Shown: positions 1 to 8,585 of the stretch, one piece after another | Numbering within the stretch: the first letter of the stretch is position 1 | Layout of the letters: every line of letters starts with the position of its first letter | Origin: an uncultured Rhodospirillales bacterium | GTDB lineage: Bacteria; Pseudomonadota; Alphaproteobacteria; CACIAM-22H2 | Length of the DNA: 64,000 bases | Direction of reading: 5' to 3' | Assembly (NCBI GenBank): GCA_937926175.1 | Contig: CALANV010000008.1 | Span: forward strand, 1-64,000 | The notes under the pieces: generated by a model | Seen by the model: the letters and a program-made list of their open reading frames with translations, nothing else | The model's database searches: none | What the model was told of the DNA's origin: nothing | Made by a program: the position numbers and the translations under genes

Positions 1-392
1 AGCATCTGGCCGGTCTGGTTGCAGTCGTCGTCGATCGCCTGCTTGCCGAGGATGATCAGGCGCGGATTCTCCTTCGCGACGATCGCCTTCAGCAACTTGG
101 CGACGGCGAGCGGCTGCAGCTCGGCATCCGTCAGCACGTGGATGCCGCGGTCCGCACCCATCGCCAGCGCGGTGCGGATCGTCTCCTGCGCCTGGGTCGG
201 CCCCATCGACACGGCGACGATCTCGCTCGCCACGCCGCGCTCCTTGAGGCGGACGGCTTCCTCGACGGCGATCTCGTCGAACGGATTCATCGACATCTTG
301 ACGTTCGCCGTCTCGACGCCGCTGCCATCCGGCTTCACGCGGACCTTGACGTTGAAATCCACCACCCGCTTGACGGCGACCAGGACCTTCAT
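1..392 (-). CDS. etfB: Electron transfer flavoprotein beta subunit (3' end beyond window)
   Basis: The reading frame begins at ATG 392 on the minus strand (MKVLVAVKRVVDFNVKVRVK) and runs off the window at base 1, so only about 130 of the usual 250 residues are visible. The N-terminal KVLVAVKRV strand, the MNPFDEIAVEEA segment and the GADRGIHV stretch are typical of EtfB, the small ETF subunit that binds AMP and carries electrons from acyl-CoA dehydrogenases to ETF-ubiquinone oxidoreductase. A GGAGCTCC stretch lies directly before the ATG. The alpha subunit is expected further left, outside the window. The nearby acyl-CoA dehydrogenase at 2218-3888 is a plausible electron donor. Confidence 0.95.
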   Translation of the reverse strand, partial: MKVLVAVKRVVDFNVKVRVKPDGSGVETANVKMSMNPFDEIAVEEAVRLKERGVASEIVAVSMGPTQAQETIRTALAMGADRGIHVLTDAELQPLAVAKLLKAIVAKENPRLIILGKQAIDDDCNQTGQM

Positions 393-550
393 GGAGCTCC
401 GTTAGGTTCTTGAGGAAAAAGCGTTTCCTGCTTTTTCTGGTTCTTCTTCGCAGGCGCAAAATAGGACCGTGGCAGGGTCATGTCAACGCGCCGTGCGTCT
501 CGTGGGATGTTCGTTCCGGGACGCCGTCGCTCCCGTCCTTGTCGCCGAGA

Positions 551-1117
551 TTACCGGTTCTGTCCCGGCTGCCACAGCACGTCGGCCGCACCATCGCCGT
601 TGAGATGCCGCGCGAGCACGAACAGGTGATCCGACAGCCGGTTGATATACGCGATCGCGCATGGATTGATGGGCTCGCGCATTGCAAGCTCGGTCATCAG
701 CCGTTCGGCGCGGCGCGTCACGGTACGTGCGAGGTGCAGATAGGCGGCGGCCGGCGTGCCGCCGGGCAGGACGAATGACTCGAGCGGTTTCAGCCGCGCG
801 TTCATCGCATCGATTTCGCGCTCCAGCCGATCGACCTGCGCTTGCGTGATGCGCAGCGCCGGCTGTTTCGTCGTGGGCGATTCCGGCCGGCAAAGATCGG
901 CGCCGAGATCGAACAGGTCGTTCTGAATTCGTGCGAGCATGGGGTCGGCATCGGTACCGGCGGTGTGGAGACGCGCGACGCCGATCGCCGCATTGGCCTC
1001 GTCGACCGTGCCGTAGGCGGCAACCCGGAGGTTGTGCTTGGGCACGCGCGTTCCGTCGCCGAGCGACGTTTCGCCCTTGTCGCCGGCACGCGTGTAGATG
1101 CGGGTCAGTCGCACCAT
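551..1117 (-). CDS. Cob(I)yrinic acid a,c-diamide adenosyltransferase, PduO type
   Basis: The 188-residue protein transfers the adenosyl group of ATP to cob(I)alamin, making coenzyme B12. It opens with TRIYTRAGDKGETSLGDG, the PduO-family ATP-binding segment, and carries the later YINRLSDHLFVLAR helix of the same family. Length matches the family. It lies between etfB and a small membrane-protein gene on the same strand; the latter stops 10 bases upstream of its start, so the two probably share a transcript. Adenosyl-B12 is needed by methylmalonyl- and ethylmalonyl-CoA mutases, which fits the dehydrogenase gene nearby. I see no cobalamin riboswitch upstream. Confidence 0.95.
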   Translation of the reverse strand: MVRLTRIYTRAGDKGETSLGDGTRVPKHNLRVAAYGTVDEANAAIGVARLHTAGTDADPMLARIQNDLFDLGADLCRPESPTTKQPALRITQAQVDRLEREIDAMNARLKPLESFVLPGGTPAAAYLHLARTVTRRAERLMTELAMREPINPCAIAYINRLSDHLFVLARHLNGDGAADVLWQPGQNR

Positions 1118-1126
1118 GGCAGCACC

Positions 1127-1333
1127 TCACAAGCGGACGAGCATCACGTAGAGCAGGAACAGGGCGATCGTCAGCGCCTGCAATCCGACACGAAGGCGCA
1201 TCAGACGATTGCCGTAGCGGCGGTTGAATTCGCCGCCCTTCGCCATGCCCACGACACCCGTGAACAGCGTGGCGAGGACGGCAAGCAAGGTCGTGCCGAT
1301 GAGATACGGTAGGACGTCGATCAGGATCTGCAT
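1127..1333 (-). CDS. Twin transmembrane / HIG1-like small membrane protein
   Basis: This 68-residue protein begins at ATG 1333 (MQILIDVLPYLIG). Two hydrophobic helices (about residues 5-30 and 50-66) are separated by a polar loop, AKGGEFNRRYGNRLMRLR. The NRLMRLRVGLQ segment is typical of the 'twin transmembrane protein' and hypoxia-induced HIG1-domain families of alphaproteobacteria, which sit in the inner membrane and are often next to the cobalamin adenosyltransferase and etf genes, as here. Its function in bacteria is not established; mitochondrial relatives act with respiratory complexes. Confidence 0.85.
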   Translation of the reverse strand: MQILIDVLPYLIGTTLLAVLATLFTGVVGMAKGGEFNRRYGNRLMRLRVGLQALTIALFLLYVMLVRL

Positions 1334-1437
1334 CGCCCCACCATACAGAACGCGGTCGGGGACGGCCAGCGGGGGGTGCACCGCACGGCCCGGATGGCGG
1401 GGCCGTGGCCGGAACCGTCGGCAGTGCCAGCCCAGGG

Positions 1438-1707
1438 CTATGCCAGCACCAGCCGGAAATCGGCGCGCTGGCGCTCCACGTCCCGGAACAGATCGAGCAG
1501 CCGGTCGTAGTCGGCGCCCAATTGCCGTTCGGCGATGCGATGATCGAGCCAGACGATCTCGACGGGGCCGGCGACGTCGGTCGTCAGCACGTCCCACAGC
1601 GCATCGAGGTTGCGGCCGAATTCGTGCCCCAGGTCGAGCGCCGCTGCGAGTCTGTCGTACACCGCGTCGAGCGAGTCGGCGGTCGAGTCGAGGACGATCC
1701 GTCTCAT
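1438..1707 (-). CDS. Barstar-family ribonuclease inhibitor
   Basis: The 89-residue protein starts at ATG 1707. It shows the barstar fold signature: an N-terminal strand (RRIVLDST), then a helix ending in LGHEFGRNLDALWDVLTT, equivalent to the barstar segment that inserts acid residues into the barnase active site, and a C-terminal strand RADFRLVLA. The start codon overlaps the stop of the upstream barnase-like gene by four bases (ATGA), so both are made from one mRNA. It most likely protects the cytoplasm against the secreted RNase encoded just upstream. Confidence 0.9.
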   Translation of the reverse strand: MRRIVLDSTADSLDAVYDRLAAALDLGHEFGRNLDALWDVLTTDVAGPVEIVWLDHRIAERQLGADYDRLLDLFRDVERQRADFRLVLA

Positions 1708-2153
1708 TCCGGCACCTCGTGGAACGTTCGGTAGTGATCCACGGTCACGAAGATCAGGCGGTCGTTCGACCACACCAGACGCCGCGCCCCGCGACGACCG
1801 CAGGCGAAATCGAGATCGGCCTCGTACCAGACGCGTCCGTTCGCTACCGGCAGCTTGCGCTCGCGGTTGCCGAAGCGGTCGCCGCCGATTACCCGGCCGG
1901 GCGCGACGCGGCACAGATCGTCGCCCGGCCGCCAGCCGGCGCGCGCGGCCTCGGCCTTGGTCATGTAGCGCGCCGGCAGGCGCCCGTCGCGGCGCAGGCT
2001 CTTGACCGTCTCGACGAACGTATCGACATCGCGCAGGCCAAGAGCGATCGCGAAATCGCGAAGCGGCCTGTCCGGTTCATCGTGCGCTGCACCCGGTGCG
2101 GCGAGGACGAGCAGCCAGACGAGGCAGAGAAAGAGACGAACCGCGAGACGCAT
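1704..2153 (-). CDS. Secreted barnase-family guanyl-specific ribonuclease
   Basis: The 149-residue protein has a signal peptide (MRLAVRLFLCLVWLLVLAAPGAA) followed by a barnase domain. Compared from memory with Bacillus barnase, LPARYMTKAEAARAGW, PGRVIGGDRFGNRE, WYEADLDF and TVDHYRTF all align. The catalytic residues appear kept: general base E111 (barnase E73), H140 (H102), R121 and R125 (R83/R87) and K66 (K27). It would cleave RNA 3' of guanosine after export. The gene overlaps barstar by four bases. The family is best known in Bacillus and actinobacteria, so an intact pair here is notable; it may serve competition, nutrient RNA use or a toxin-immunity role. Confidence 0.92.
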   Translation of the reverse strand: MRLAVRLFLCLVWLLVLAAPGAAHDEPDRPLRDFAIALGLRDVDTFVETVKSLRRDGRLPARYMTKAEAARAGWRPGDDLCRVAPGRVIGGDRFGNRERKLPVANGRVWYEADLDFACGRRGARRLVWSNDRLIFVTVDHYRTFHEVPE

Positions 2154-2217
2154 CGGAAATGTCCGCGTGAGGGTACCGATCCGGGCGGTGCTGGCGGGGG
2201 GACGCCGAACGACGACG

Positions 2218-3888
2218 TCAGTTCCGTCCCGACAACAGCCCGCGCGCGATCACCTGCGCCTGGATCTCGGCCGCGCCCTCGAAGATGTTGAGGATGCGCG
2301 CGTCGACCAGGATGCGGCTGACCGCATATTCCTCCGCATAGCCGTTGCCGCCGTGCACCTGCACGGCGTTGTCCGCCGCCGCCCAGGCCGCGCGCGCCGC
2401 GAGCAGCTTGGCCATGCCGGCCTCGATGTCGCAGCGGCGGTCGCCGTCCTTGGCCCGGGCTGCGGCATAGGTGAGCTGGCGCGCGATGTTCGTCTCCACC
2501 GCCATCCACGCGATCTTTCCGTACACGCGCGGGAAGGCGACGATCGGCTTGCCGAACTGCTTGCGCTCGCGCGCGTAGGCAAGTGCCAGGGCGCAGGCGC
2601 TCTCGGCGACGCCGACCGCGCGGGCCGCGGTCTGGATGCGTGCCGACTCGAACGTCGCCATCAACTGGCGGAAGCCCTGTCCCTCGACACCGCCCAGAAG
2701 ATTGGACGCCGGCACCGCGAAGCCGTCGAAGGCAATTTCGTATTCCTTCATGCCGCGATAGCCGAGTACCCTGATTTCGCCGCCCGACATGCCGGGTGCC
2801 GGAAACGGATTGGCGTCATCCCCGCGCGGCTTTTCGGCCAGGAACATCGACAGGCCCTTGTATCCGGGCTCCGACGGATCGGTGCGGGCGAGAAGCGTCA
2901 TCAGATCGGCGCGCGCGGCATGCGTGATCCAGGTCTTCGCCCCGGTGATCCGGTAGACGTCGCCGTCGCGCACCGCGCGGGTGCGGATCGCACCGAGATC
3001 CGATCCCGTGTCCGGCTCCGTGAACACCGCGGTCGGGAGGCACGCGCCGTCGGCGATGCGCGGCAGATAATGCCGCTTCTGCGCCTCCGTCCCGCCGAGC
3101 CGGATCAGTTCGGCGGCGATTTCGGAACGGGTACCGAGCGAGCCGACGCCGAGCGAGGCCTTCGACAGGATCTCGGTCACGACGCACATCGCAACCTTGC
3201 CCAGACCGTGCCCGCCGTATTCCTCCGGCACGGTCAGGCCGAAGACGCCGAGTTCGGCCATCGCCTCGATCACGTCGAGCGGAATGAGCGCGTCCTGCCG
3301 GTGCCAGTCCTGCGCATGAGGGGCGATGCGGTCGGCCGCGAAGCGGCGAATCTGGTCGCCGATCAGGTCGAGCGTCGGATCATCGAGCGCCGCGGCGCCG
3401 ATGTCCTCGGCCTCGATCAGTTCGACGATCCGGGCGCGCACCGCGTCGGTGTTTCCGGTCCGGATCAGCGTCGCGACGGATCGGTCGGCAGCGAAGGCGG
3501 CGAGCGCATCGTCGATGCCGAGCGTCGCCGGGCGGAAGATCTCGCCCTGACTCATGACGATGCCGTCGGCAAGCTGCGCTAGGTATTCGCCGAACGCAGC
3601 GCCCAGGATCAGCGCCTCGCGCTCGGCAAGGCCGCCCGCGGCCTCGAGGCGTTCGGCCCAGGCGCGCATGGCGTCGAGTGCCGCAACGTACGTCGCCATC
3701 CAGGCGAAGCCGTGCGCGGCGAACTGATGCCGTTCCAGCAGTGCGGGATCGACGGCACCTTCCGGCGCGACGAGCGCCCTGACGGCGCGTCGCGCCGCCG
3801 CCAGCAGGGCGTCTGCGGCCCGTGTCGCTTCGGCCGATGCGCGCAGGAGATGAATGGGATCGAGTGACGGAGGAGAAGCGCCGGGCAT
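2218..3888 (-). CDS. mcd: Acyl-CoA dehydrogenase, probable (2S)-methylsuccinyl-CoA dehydrogenase
   Basis: From ATG 3888 the protein has 556 residues, about 160 more than an ordinary acyl-CoA dehydrogenase. The extra N-terminal domain (FAWMATYVAALDAM, GEYLAQLADGIVMSQGEIFRP) is characteristic of methylsuccinyl-CoA dehydrogenase, which oxidises (2S)-methylsuccinyl-CoA to mesaconyl-CoA in the ethylmalonyl-CoA pathway. The FAD domain keeps FTEPDTGSDL, KTWITHAARAD, RKQFGKPI and VHGGNGYAEEY. The FEGAAEIQ motif near the C-terminus supplies the probable catalytic Glu. Electrons would pass to ETF (etfB is nearby). Upstream in-frame ATGs at 3897, 3918 and 3981 exist but run into the divergent Nudix gene's promoter. 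Other pathway genes are not in the window, so substrate is inferred. Confidence 0.85.
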   Translation of the reverse strand: MPGASPPSLDPIHLLRASAEATRAADALLAAARRAVRALVAPEGAVDPALLERHQFAAHGFAWMATYVAALDAMRAWAERLEAAGGLAEREALILGAAFGEYLAQLADGIVMSQGEIFRPATLGIDDALAAFAADRSVATLIRTGNTDAVRARIVELIEAEDIGAAALDDPTLDLIGDQIRRFAADRIAPHAQDWHRQDALIPLDVIEAMAELGVFGLTVPEEYGGHGLGKVAMCVVTEILSKASLGVGSLGTRSEIAAELIRLGGTEAQKRHYLPRIADGACLPTAVFTEPDTGSDLGAIRTRAVRDGDVYRITGAKTWITHAARADLMTLLARTDPSEPGYKGLSMFLAEKPRGDDANPFPAPGMSGGEIRVLGYRGMKEYEIAFDGFAVPASNLLGGVEGQGFRQLMATFESARIQTAARAVGVAESACALALAYARERKQFGKPIVAFPRVYGKIAWMAVETNIARQLTYAAARAKDGDRRCDIEAGMAKLLAARAAWAAADNAVQVHGGNGYAEEYAVSRILVDARILNIFEGAAEIQAQVIARGLLSGRN

Positions 3889-3949
3889 GATGGCCATGTT
3901 ATATACGCAGCCGCTCATTTCAGACCAGACGGACGCGCCGCGCCATCCG

Positions 3950-4795
3950 ATGTCGTTCCTCGACCGCATCAACGAATGCAACAGCTACGACCTGGCGAAT
4001 TTCCGCCCCTTCGTCGTGGCCGGCCAGCGGGTGGGATGGGTCCGGCACGCATTCGCCGAACGGCTCGCCGCGTTCCGGGACGTGTTCGACGTCCGTGACG
4101 ATACGGTCCACCTTCTGGATCGGTTCGCCGATTTCGAGACGCGCACGGCGGCCGTCGATCGCGTCGTCAGGATCCTCGAGGCCGAAGGCACGGTCGTCGG
4201 CCGGCGCGATGAATACTATCCGGTCGGCCTCTCGTTTTCCTGCCCGCCGCTTCTGAAGATCGAACGGGCGGCAGTCCCGCATTTCGGCATCCGGGCCTAT
4301 GGCGTCCACATGAACGGCTATGTCCGCCGGCCGGACGGCATCCACATGTGGATCGCGCGGCGGGCGCGGGACAAGCACACCTATCCGGGCATGCTCGACA
4401 ACATGGTCGCAGGCGGGCAGCCGATCGGCATCGGTCTCATGGAAAACCTGATCAAGGAATGCCGGGAGGAGGCCGACATTCCGGAAGCGCTGGCACGGCG
4501 CGCGCATGCCGTCGGGGCCATCACCTACTGCGTCGAAACGCCGGAGGGGCTCAAGCCCGACGTGCAGTTCTGCTACGACCTGGAACTGCCGGACGATTTC
4601 ACGCCGCGCAACACGGACGGCGAGGTCGAGGCCTTCATGCTCCGGCCGATCGACGAGGTCGCGGCGATCGTCCGCGACACGCAGGAGTTCAAGTTCAACT
4701 GCAATCTCGTCATCATCGATTTCCTCGTCCGGCACGGCATATTGCCGCCGGAGCATCCGGATTATCTCGAAATCGTGCGGCGGCTGCGGAGCTAG
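3950..4795 (+). CDS. Nudix hydrolase with DUF4743 N-terminal domain
   Basis: This 281-residue protein starts at ATG 3950 (MSFLDRINECNSYDLANF). The first 100 residues match the DUF4743 domain found in eukaryotic TPK3/Nudix-20-type proteins and in many alphaproteobacteria. The second half is a Nudix fold: GYVRRPDGIHMWIARRARDKHTYPGMLDNMVAGGQPIG, then LIKECREEADIP, which is the RExxEE-type metal-binding helix in variant form. Yeast and plant relatives hydrolyse damaged thiamine diphosphate derivatives; that activity is only inferred here. It is transcribed divergently from the dehydrogenase, with 61 bases containing an AT-rich TATATA between them. Confidence 0.85.
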   Translation: MSFLDRINECNSYDLANFRPFVVAGQRVGWVRHAFAERLAAFRDVFDVRDDTVHLLDRFADFETRTAAVDRVVRILEAEGTVVGRRDEYYPVGLSFSCPPLLKIERAAVPHFGIRAYGVHMNGYVRRPDGIHMWIARRARDKHTYPGMLDNMVAGGQPIGIGLMENLIKECREEADIPEALARRAHAVGAITYCVETPEGLKPDVQFCYDLELPDDFTPRNTDGEVEAFMLRPIDEVAAIVRDTQEFKFNCNLVIIDFLVRHGILPPEHPDYLEIVRRLRS

Positions 4796-4801
4796 GGGCT
4801 T

Positions 4802-5653
4802 CTAGAACCCGACCATCGCGCGGACCTGCGCCGGCGTGCGGCCGGCCTCGCGCAGCGATCGGAGGGTCGGCGCACCGGCGCGTTTGGCAAGACGCTCGCC
4901 ATCCGGTCCCGTCACGAGGCGGTGGTGATGGTAGGTCGGCGTCGGGAAGCCGAGGAGCGCCTGCAGCAGCCGGTGAATATGCGTCGCGGCGAAAAGATCC
5001 TCGCCGCGCGTCACGAGCGTGACGCCCTGACAGTGATCGTCGACCGTAACCGAAAGATGATAGCTGGTCGGCGTTTCCTTGCGGGCGAGCACCACGTCGC
5101 CGAGCGACAGCGGATCCGCCGGCACCGTGCCGCGTTCGCGGTCGAACCACGTCAGCGGCCCGGTGAGGGCAATGGCCTTGGCGACGTCGAGACGCAGGGC
5201 GTAGGGTCGACCTTCGGCGATACGCCGTTCACGCTCCGAGTCGTCCAGCCGCCGGCACGTTCCCGGATAGACCGGCCCGTTGCTGCCGTGCGGTGCTGCG
5301 CCGGCGCGGGCGATCTCGGCGCGGATCTCGGCGCGCGTGCAGAAGCAGGGATAGATCAATCCGCGCGCCTTCAGGGTATCGAGTGCTGACGCATATTCCG
5401 CGAAATGTTCGGACTGCCGGCGCACCGGCTTCTCCCAGTCGAGGCCGAGCCAGGCGAGATCCTCCTCGATCGCGGCTGCGAATTCAGGCCGGCATCGTGT
5501 CGCGTCGATGTCCTCGATCCTCAACAGGAAGCGGCCGCCGGCTTCGCGCGCGGCGTGCCACGCGAACAGGGCGGCGTAGGCGTGCCCCAGATGCAGCCGG
5601 CCCGTGGGCGACGGCGCGAAGCGGGTCACGACGGGAACGACGGAGGCGGACAT
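4802..5653 (-). CDS. gluQ: Glutamyl-Q tRNA(Asp) synthetase
   Basis: The 283-residue protein is a shortened class I glutamyl-tRNA synthetase lacking an anticodon-binding domain. It shows RFAPSPTGRLHLGHA with the HLGH signature, LRIEDIDATR, a zinc site built from CFCTR and YPGTC, and RLAKRAG, a variant of KMSKS. Enzymes of this type attach glutamate to queuosine at position 34 of tRNA(Asp). The start is taken at ATG 5653; ATG 5659 two codons upstream is equally possible. It is convergent with the Nudix gene (6-base gap) and divergent from the esterase. Confidence 0.93.
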   Translation of the reverse strand: MSASVVPVVTRFAPSPTGRLHLGHAYAALFAWHAAREAGGRFLLRIEDIDATRCRPEFAAAIEEDLAWLGLDWEKPVRRQSEHFAEYASALDTLKARGLIYPCFCTRAEIRAEIARAGAAPHGSNGPVYPGTCRRLDDSERERRIAEGRPYALRLDVAKAIALTGPLTWFDRERGTVPADPLSLGDVVLARKETPTSYHLSVTVDDHCQGVTLVTRGEDLFAATHIHRLLQALLGFPTPTYHHHRLVTGPDGERLAKRAGAPTLRSLREAGRTPAQVRAMVGF

Positions 5654-5717
5654 GAGCATGACATTAGCACGGCGGATAAGGTAGGAACGGCGCCGGAACC
5701 GCAAGACGGGGAGAACG

Positions 5718-6377
5718 ATGCCTCAGATGTTCACGCTCGACGGGCCGCGTTTCGGTCCCGCGGCCGGCGGACCGCCGCGGTCGCTCGTGGTGCTGCTGCA
5801 CGGACTCGGCGCCGACGGCAACGATCTCATCTCGCTCGCGCCCTACTGGGCGCGGCTGATGCCCAATACCGCGTTCGTCGCCCCGCACGCGCCGTTCCCG
5901 TGCGACATGGCGCCTTACGGCCGCCAGTGGTTCAGCCTGCAGGATCGCACCCCCGCCATGATGCTCGCAGGCATAAGGGCGGCCGCGCCGATCCTGGAAG
6001 GGTTCATCGACGACGAGCTGGCGAAGTGGAAGCTGTCGGACGACAGGCTGGCACTGGTCGGCTTTTCGCAGGGGACCATGATGTCCCTTTACGTCGCGCC
6101 GCGCCGGCCGCGCGCCTGCGCCGCGGTGGTGGGATACTCGGGCGCGCTCATCGGCGCCGAGTCGCTGTCGGCCGAGACAAAGAGCCGTCCGCCGGTGCTG
6201 CTGGTGCATGGTGATGCCGATCCGGTCGTGCCGTTCGAGGCCATGAAGGCCGCCGCCGCCGCACTCGCGAACGCGAACATTCCCGTCGAGACGTTGGCGC
6301 GCCCCGGGCTGCCGCATTCGATCGACGACGAAGGGCTCATCCGCGGCGGCGAGTTCCTGGCGCAACGGCTGCGGTAA
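5718..6377 (+). CDS. Carboxylesterase/phospholipase-type alpha/beta hydrolase
   Basis: The 219-residue protein belongs to the small carboxylesterase/lysophospholipase family. It shows VVLLHGLGADGNDLISLAP (oxyanion region), the nucleophile elbow GFSQGTMM with its Ser, an Asp in VHGDADPVVPF and a His in GLPHSIDDEG, so the Ser-Asp-His triad is complete. Length is normal for the family. There is no signal peptide, so it is cytoplasmic. Physiological substrate is unknown; relatives cleave short-chain esters. It is a single gene divergent from gluQ. Confidence 0.92.
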   Translation: MPQMFTLDGPRFGPAAGGPPRSLVVLLHGLGADGNDLISLAPYWARLMPNTAFVAPHAPFPCDMAPYGRQWFSLQDRTPAMMLAGIRAAAPILEGFIDDELAKWKLSDDRLALVGFSQGTMMSLYVAPRRPRACAAVVGYSGALIGAESLSAETKSRPPVLLVHGDADPVVPFEAMKAAAAALANANIPVETLARPGLPHSIDDEGLIRGGEFLAQRLR

Positions 6378-6525
6378 GGCGTCGCCGCCCGGCACCGGCA
6401 TCACAGACTTGTCATGCGCGACAGGTTGTATTTTGAATAATGATCGAGTATCAAAAGCTAGCGGCGGCTAGTGCAAATCGGCCGGGCCGGCGCGCTGGGG
6501 GTCCACAGAGGCGAGAGGTTCGGGT

Positions 6526-7089
6526 TTGTCCTGGTCCTTGGAGAGCTGCCCCGCTCTGGTACTGAATGCGGACTTTCGTCCCCTCAGTTACTTTCCGCTG
6601 TCGATCTGGTCCTGGCAGGACGCCGTCAAAGCCGTTTTTCTCAATCGCGTCAACATCATCTCCGAATACGATCGCGTCGTGCGTTCGCCGACGCTGGAGA
6701 TGCGACTTCCCAGCGTCATCTCGCTCAAGGAATACGTGCCCACGGCGCGCCGCCCGGCGTTCACGCGGTTCAACGTGTTCCTGCGCGACAGCTTCACGTG
6801 TCAGTACTGTGGACAATCGTATCCGGCGCAGGATCTGACGTTCGACCACATCATTCCGCGTTCGCGCGGCGGCCGGACCGTCTGGAACAACGTCGTGACG
6901 GCCTGCAGCACCTGCAACCTCATCAAGGGAAACCGCCTACCGCACGAGGCGCGGATGTATCCGCGCAAGCCGCCGCGGGAGCCGACATCGCTCGAGCTCC
7001 AGGAAAACGGGCGCGCCTTTCCGCCCAATTTCTTGCACGAGAGTTGGCGCGATTTCCTCTACTGGGACACCGAACTCGATCCGGTCTGA
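6526..7089 (+). CDS. HNH endonuclease family protein
   Basis: The 187-residue protein carries a compact HNH domain at about residues 85-140: CQYCGQ and CSTCNLIKG are the zinc-binding CxxC pairs, and LTFDHIIPRSRGG provides the catalytic DH and the following Asn-containing helix (TVWNNVVTACSTC). The N-terminal PALVLNADFRPLSYFPLSIWSW is strongly conserved in alphaproteobacterial members of this core family, whose role is unknown but is probably chromosomal rather than phage-related. No ATG is available; the frame appears to start at TTG 6526 with GAGAGG about ten bases upstream. The 148 bases before it are AT-rich by local standards but show no clear promoter. Confidence 0.88.
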   Translation: MSWSLESCPALVLNADFRPLSYFPLSIWSWQDAVKAVFLNRVNIISEYDRVVRSPTLEMRLPSVISLKEYVPTARRPAFTRFNVFLRDSFTCQYCGQSYPAQDLTFDHIIPRSRGGRTVWNNVVTACSTCNLIKGNRLPHEARMYPRKPPREPTSLELQENGRAFPPNFLHESWRDFLYWDTELDPV

Positions 7090-7148
7090 CCCAGCGCGTA
7101 CCGATCAGCGCGTAACCGGTTCGCGCGCGATCCGTTGCGTGCGTCGCG

Positions 7149-8309
7149 TTAAGGGCTGCCGGGCGACTGAACGTCCGCGCCCGCCAGCGAACGGTAGAAC
7201 GGCCGGCGGAGTATGCGATGCCGGCTCAGAAGAAGGCGACGGAGCCCGTCCGCAACGGATCGCGTCGACGTGCCGGCGAATCGCTTGAGACCCGAGTCGG
7301 TGGGCCTGGTGCGGCGGCGTATCTTCGAGGCGAGCTTGCGTACCGAACGCGCTGCATGCCGCATGTCAATGATCCATAGGCCGAGTTCGGTGAGCGCGCC
7401 GATCGCGACGTCCTTCGCCGTCAGACGATAGCCGAACCGCGACAGCGTCTTGCGGTGCAGGTGCCAGTAGCCGAGCCCGGCGCCGCCGAGGAGCCGGCGC
7501 GCGATGCGGCGGCGATAATGCCGCAGCTGCTGGCGGTGGGCCCGCCGGTAATCCTGCTCGCTTGCATATCTGGGGCCGTAATGCCGCAGGAAGCAGAAAT
7601 GCTCCAGCACGAGCGTGCTGTATCGCGCCGTGAACGTGTTGGTCTGCGACGTCTCGTGCGTCCGCTCGCACGACAGGACCTGATGGATGAAGCCGAAGTC
7701 GTTGTTCTCCAGGAGCCGGTACCAGAGATCGACGTCGGCATGTCGAAGGTTCTCGTCATAGGCCGGTTCGCCGAGCGCACGCAGCGCCGCCATCCGGATC
7801 ATTACCGACGACGGACAGCCGAACACGTACCAGCTTCCGAGCCATCCCCCGAGCACCGTGCGGCGGATGACCTCGCGGCCGGGCATCACGTCGGTCTTGA
7901 GCGGCACGCCGTTGTTGCTGACCCAGTTGTCGTACATGATGTAGGAGCTCACCAACGACACGCTCGGGTGCCGCTCCATGAAGGCGACCATCTCGGCAAG
8001 ACAGTTCGGAAACAGAATGTCGTCGGCGTGGAGCTCCTTGCAGTACACCGTGTCCGCCGGAATCAGCCGGAACGCCCGGTTCCAATGCGCGATGACGGGC
8101 AGGTGAGGGGTCGCGCGATGCACCTTGATGCGCGGATCGCGCGCGGCATGACGCTCGGCGATCGCCAGCGTGTCGTCGCTGCTGCTGTTGTCGACGATGA
8201 TGTATTCCCAGTTGGAATAGGTTTGGGCGAGGACGCTTTCGATCGCTTCTGACAGGAATTTCGCGCCGTTGTACACCGGCGTGACAACGGTCACCTTTGG
8301 TTGGCCCAT
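7149..8309 (-). CDS. Glycosyltransferase family 2 protein
   Basis: The 386-residue protein starts at ATG 8309 (MGQPKVTVVTPVYNGAKFL). The N-terminal GT-A domain is clear: VTVVTPVYNGAKFLSEAIE, YIIVDNSSSDDT and HADDILFP with the nucleotide-sugar and metal-binding aspartates. About 150 C-terminal residues are rich in Arg and aromatic residues (HYRRRIARRLLGG) and look membrane-associated. It probably adds a sugar to a cell-surface glycan. The gene stands alone, so neither donor nor acceptor can be inferred. Its start is separated from the next gene by 276 bases in which I recognise nothing. Confidence 0.9.
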   Translation of the reverse strand: MGQPKVTVVTPVYNGAKFLSEAIESVLAQTYSNWEYIIVDNSSSDDTLAIAERHAARDPRIKVHRATPHLPVIAHWNRAFRLIPADTVYCKELHADDILFPNCLAEMVAFMERHPSVSLVSSYIMYDNWVSNNGVPLKTDVMPGREVIRRTVLGGWLGSWYVFGCPSSVMIRMAALRALGEPAYDENLRHADVDLWYRLLENNDFGFIHQVLSCERTHETSQTNTFTARYSTLVLEHFCFLRHYGPRYASEQDYRRAHRQQLRHYRRRIARRLLGGAGLGYWHLHRKTLSRFGYRLTAKDVAIGALTELGLWIIDMRHAARSVRKLASKIRRRTRPTDSGLKRFAGTSTRSVADGLRRLLLSRHRILRRPFYRSLAGADVQSPGSP

Positions 8310-8585
8310 CGTCTGTCCTCTGCCACGGGTTCGCCGCATTCTAGGGTGTACCCGGAGGGTACGAATGCGTTCTTGAGGCGTAGCCCGTGCGAGTGAAACC
8401 TGTGGACGATAATGGATGGTGCAATGCGCTGCGAGGCATCGCATCCGGGTTTGAAGCCGCGATCGCGTCGGTAACCCAATGCGCCCAAACGAAAAATCGG
8501 GATTAAAGTCGGGATTACGAGGTGCGCGGAATGCCGATGTTCTTGTCCGCGTTGATTCGACGGCGGATTCGGCGCGGGGCGTCGC

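Noticed and set aside
6400..6445. Sigma-70 promoter before the HNH gene
   Set aside because: A TTGTCA is present, but no -10-like hexamer lies 16-18 bases away.
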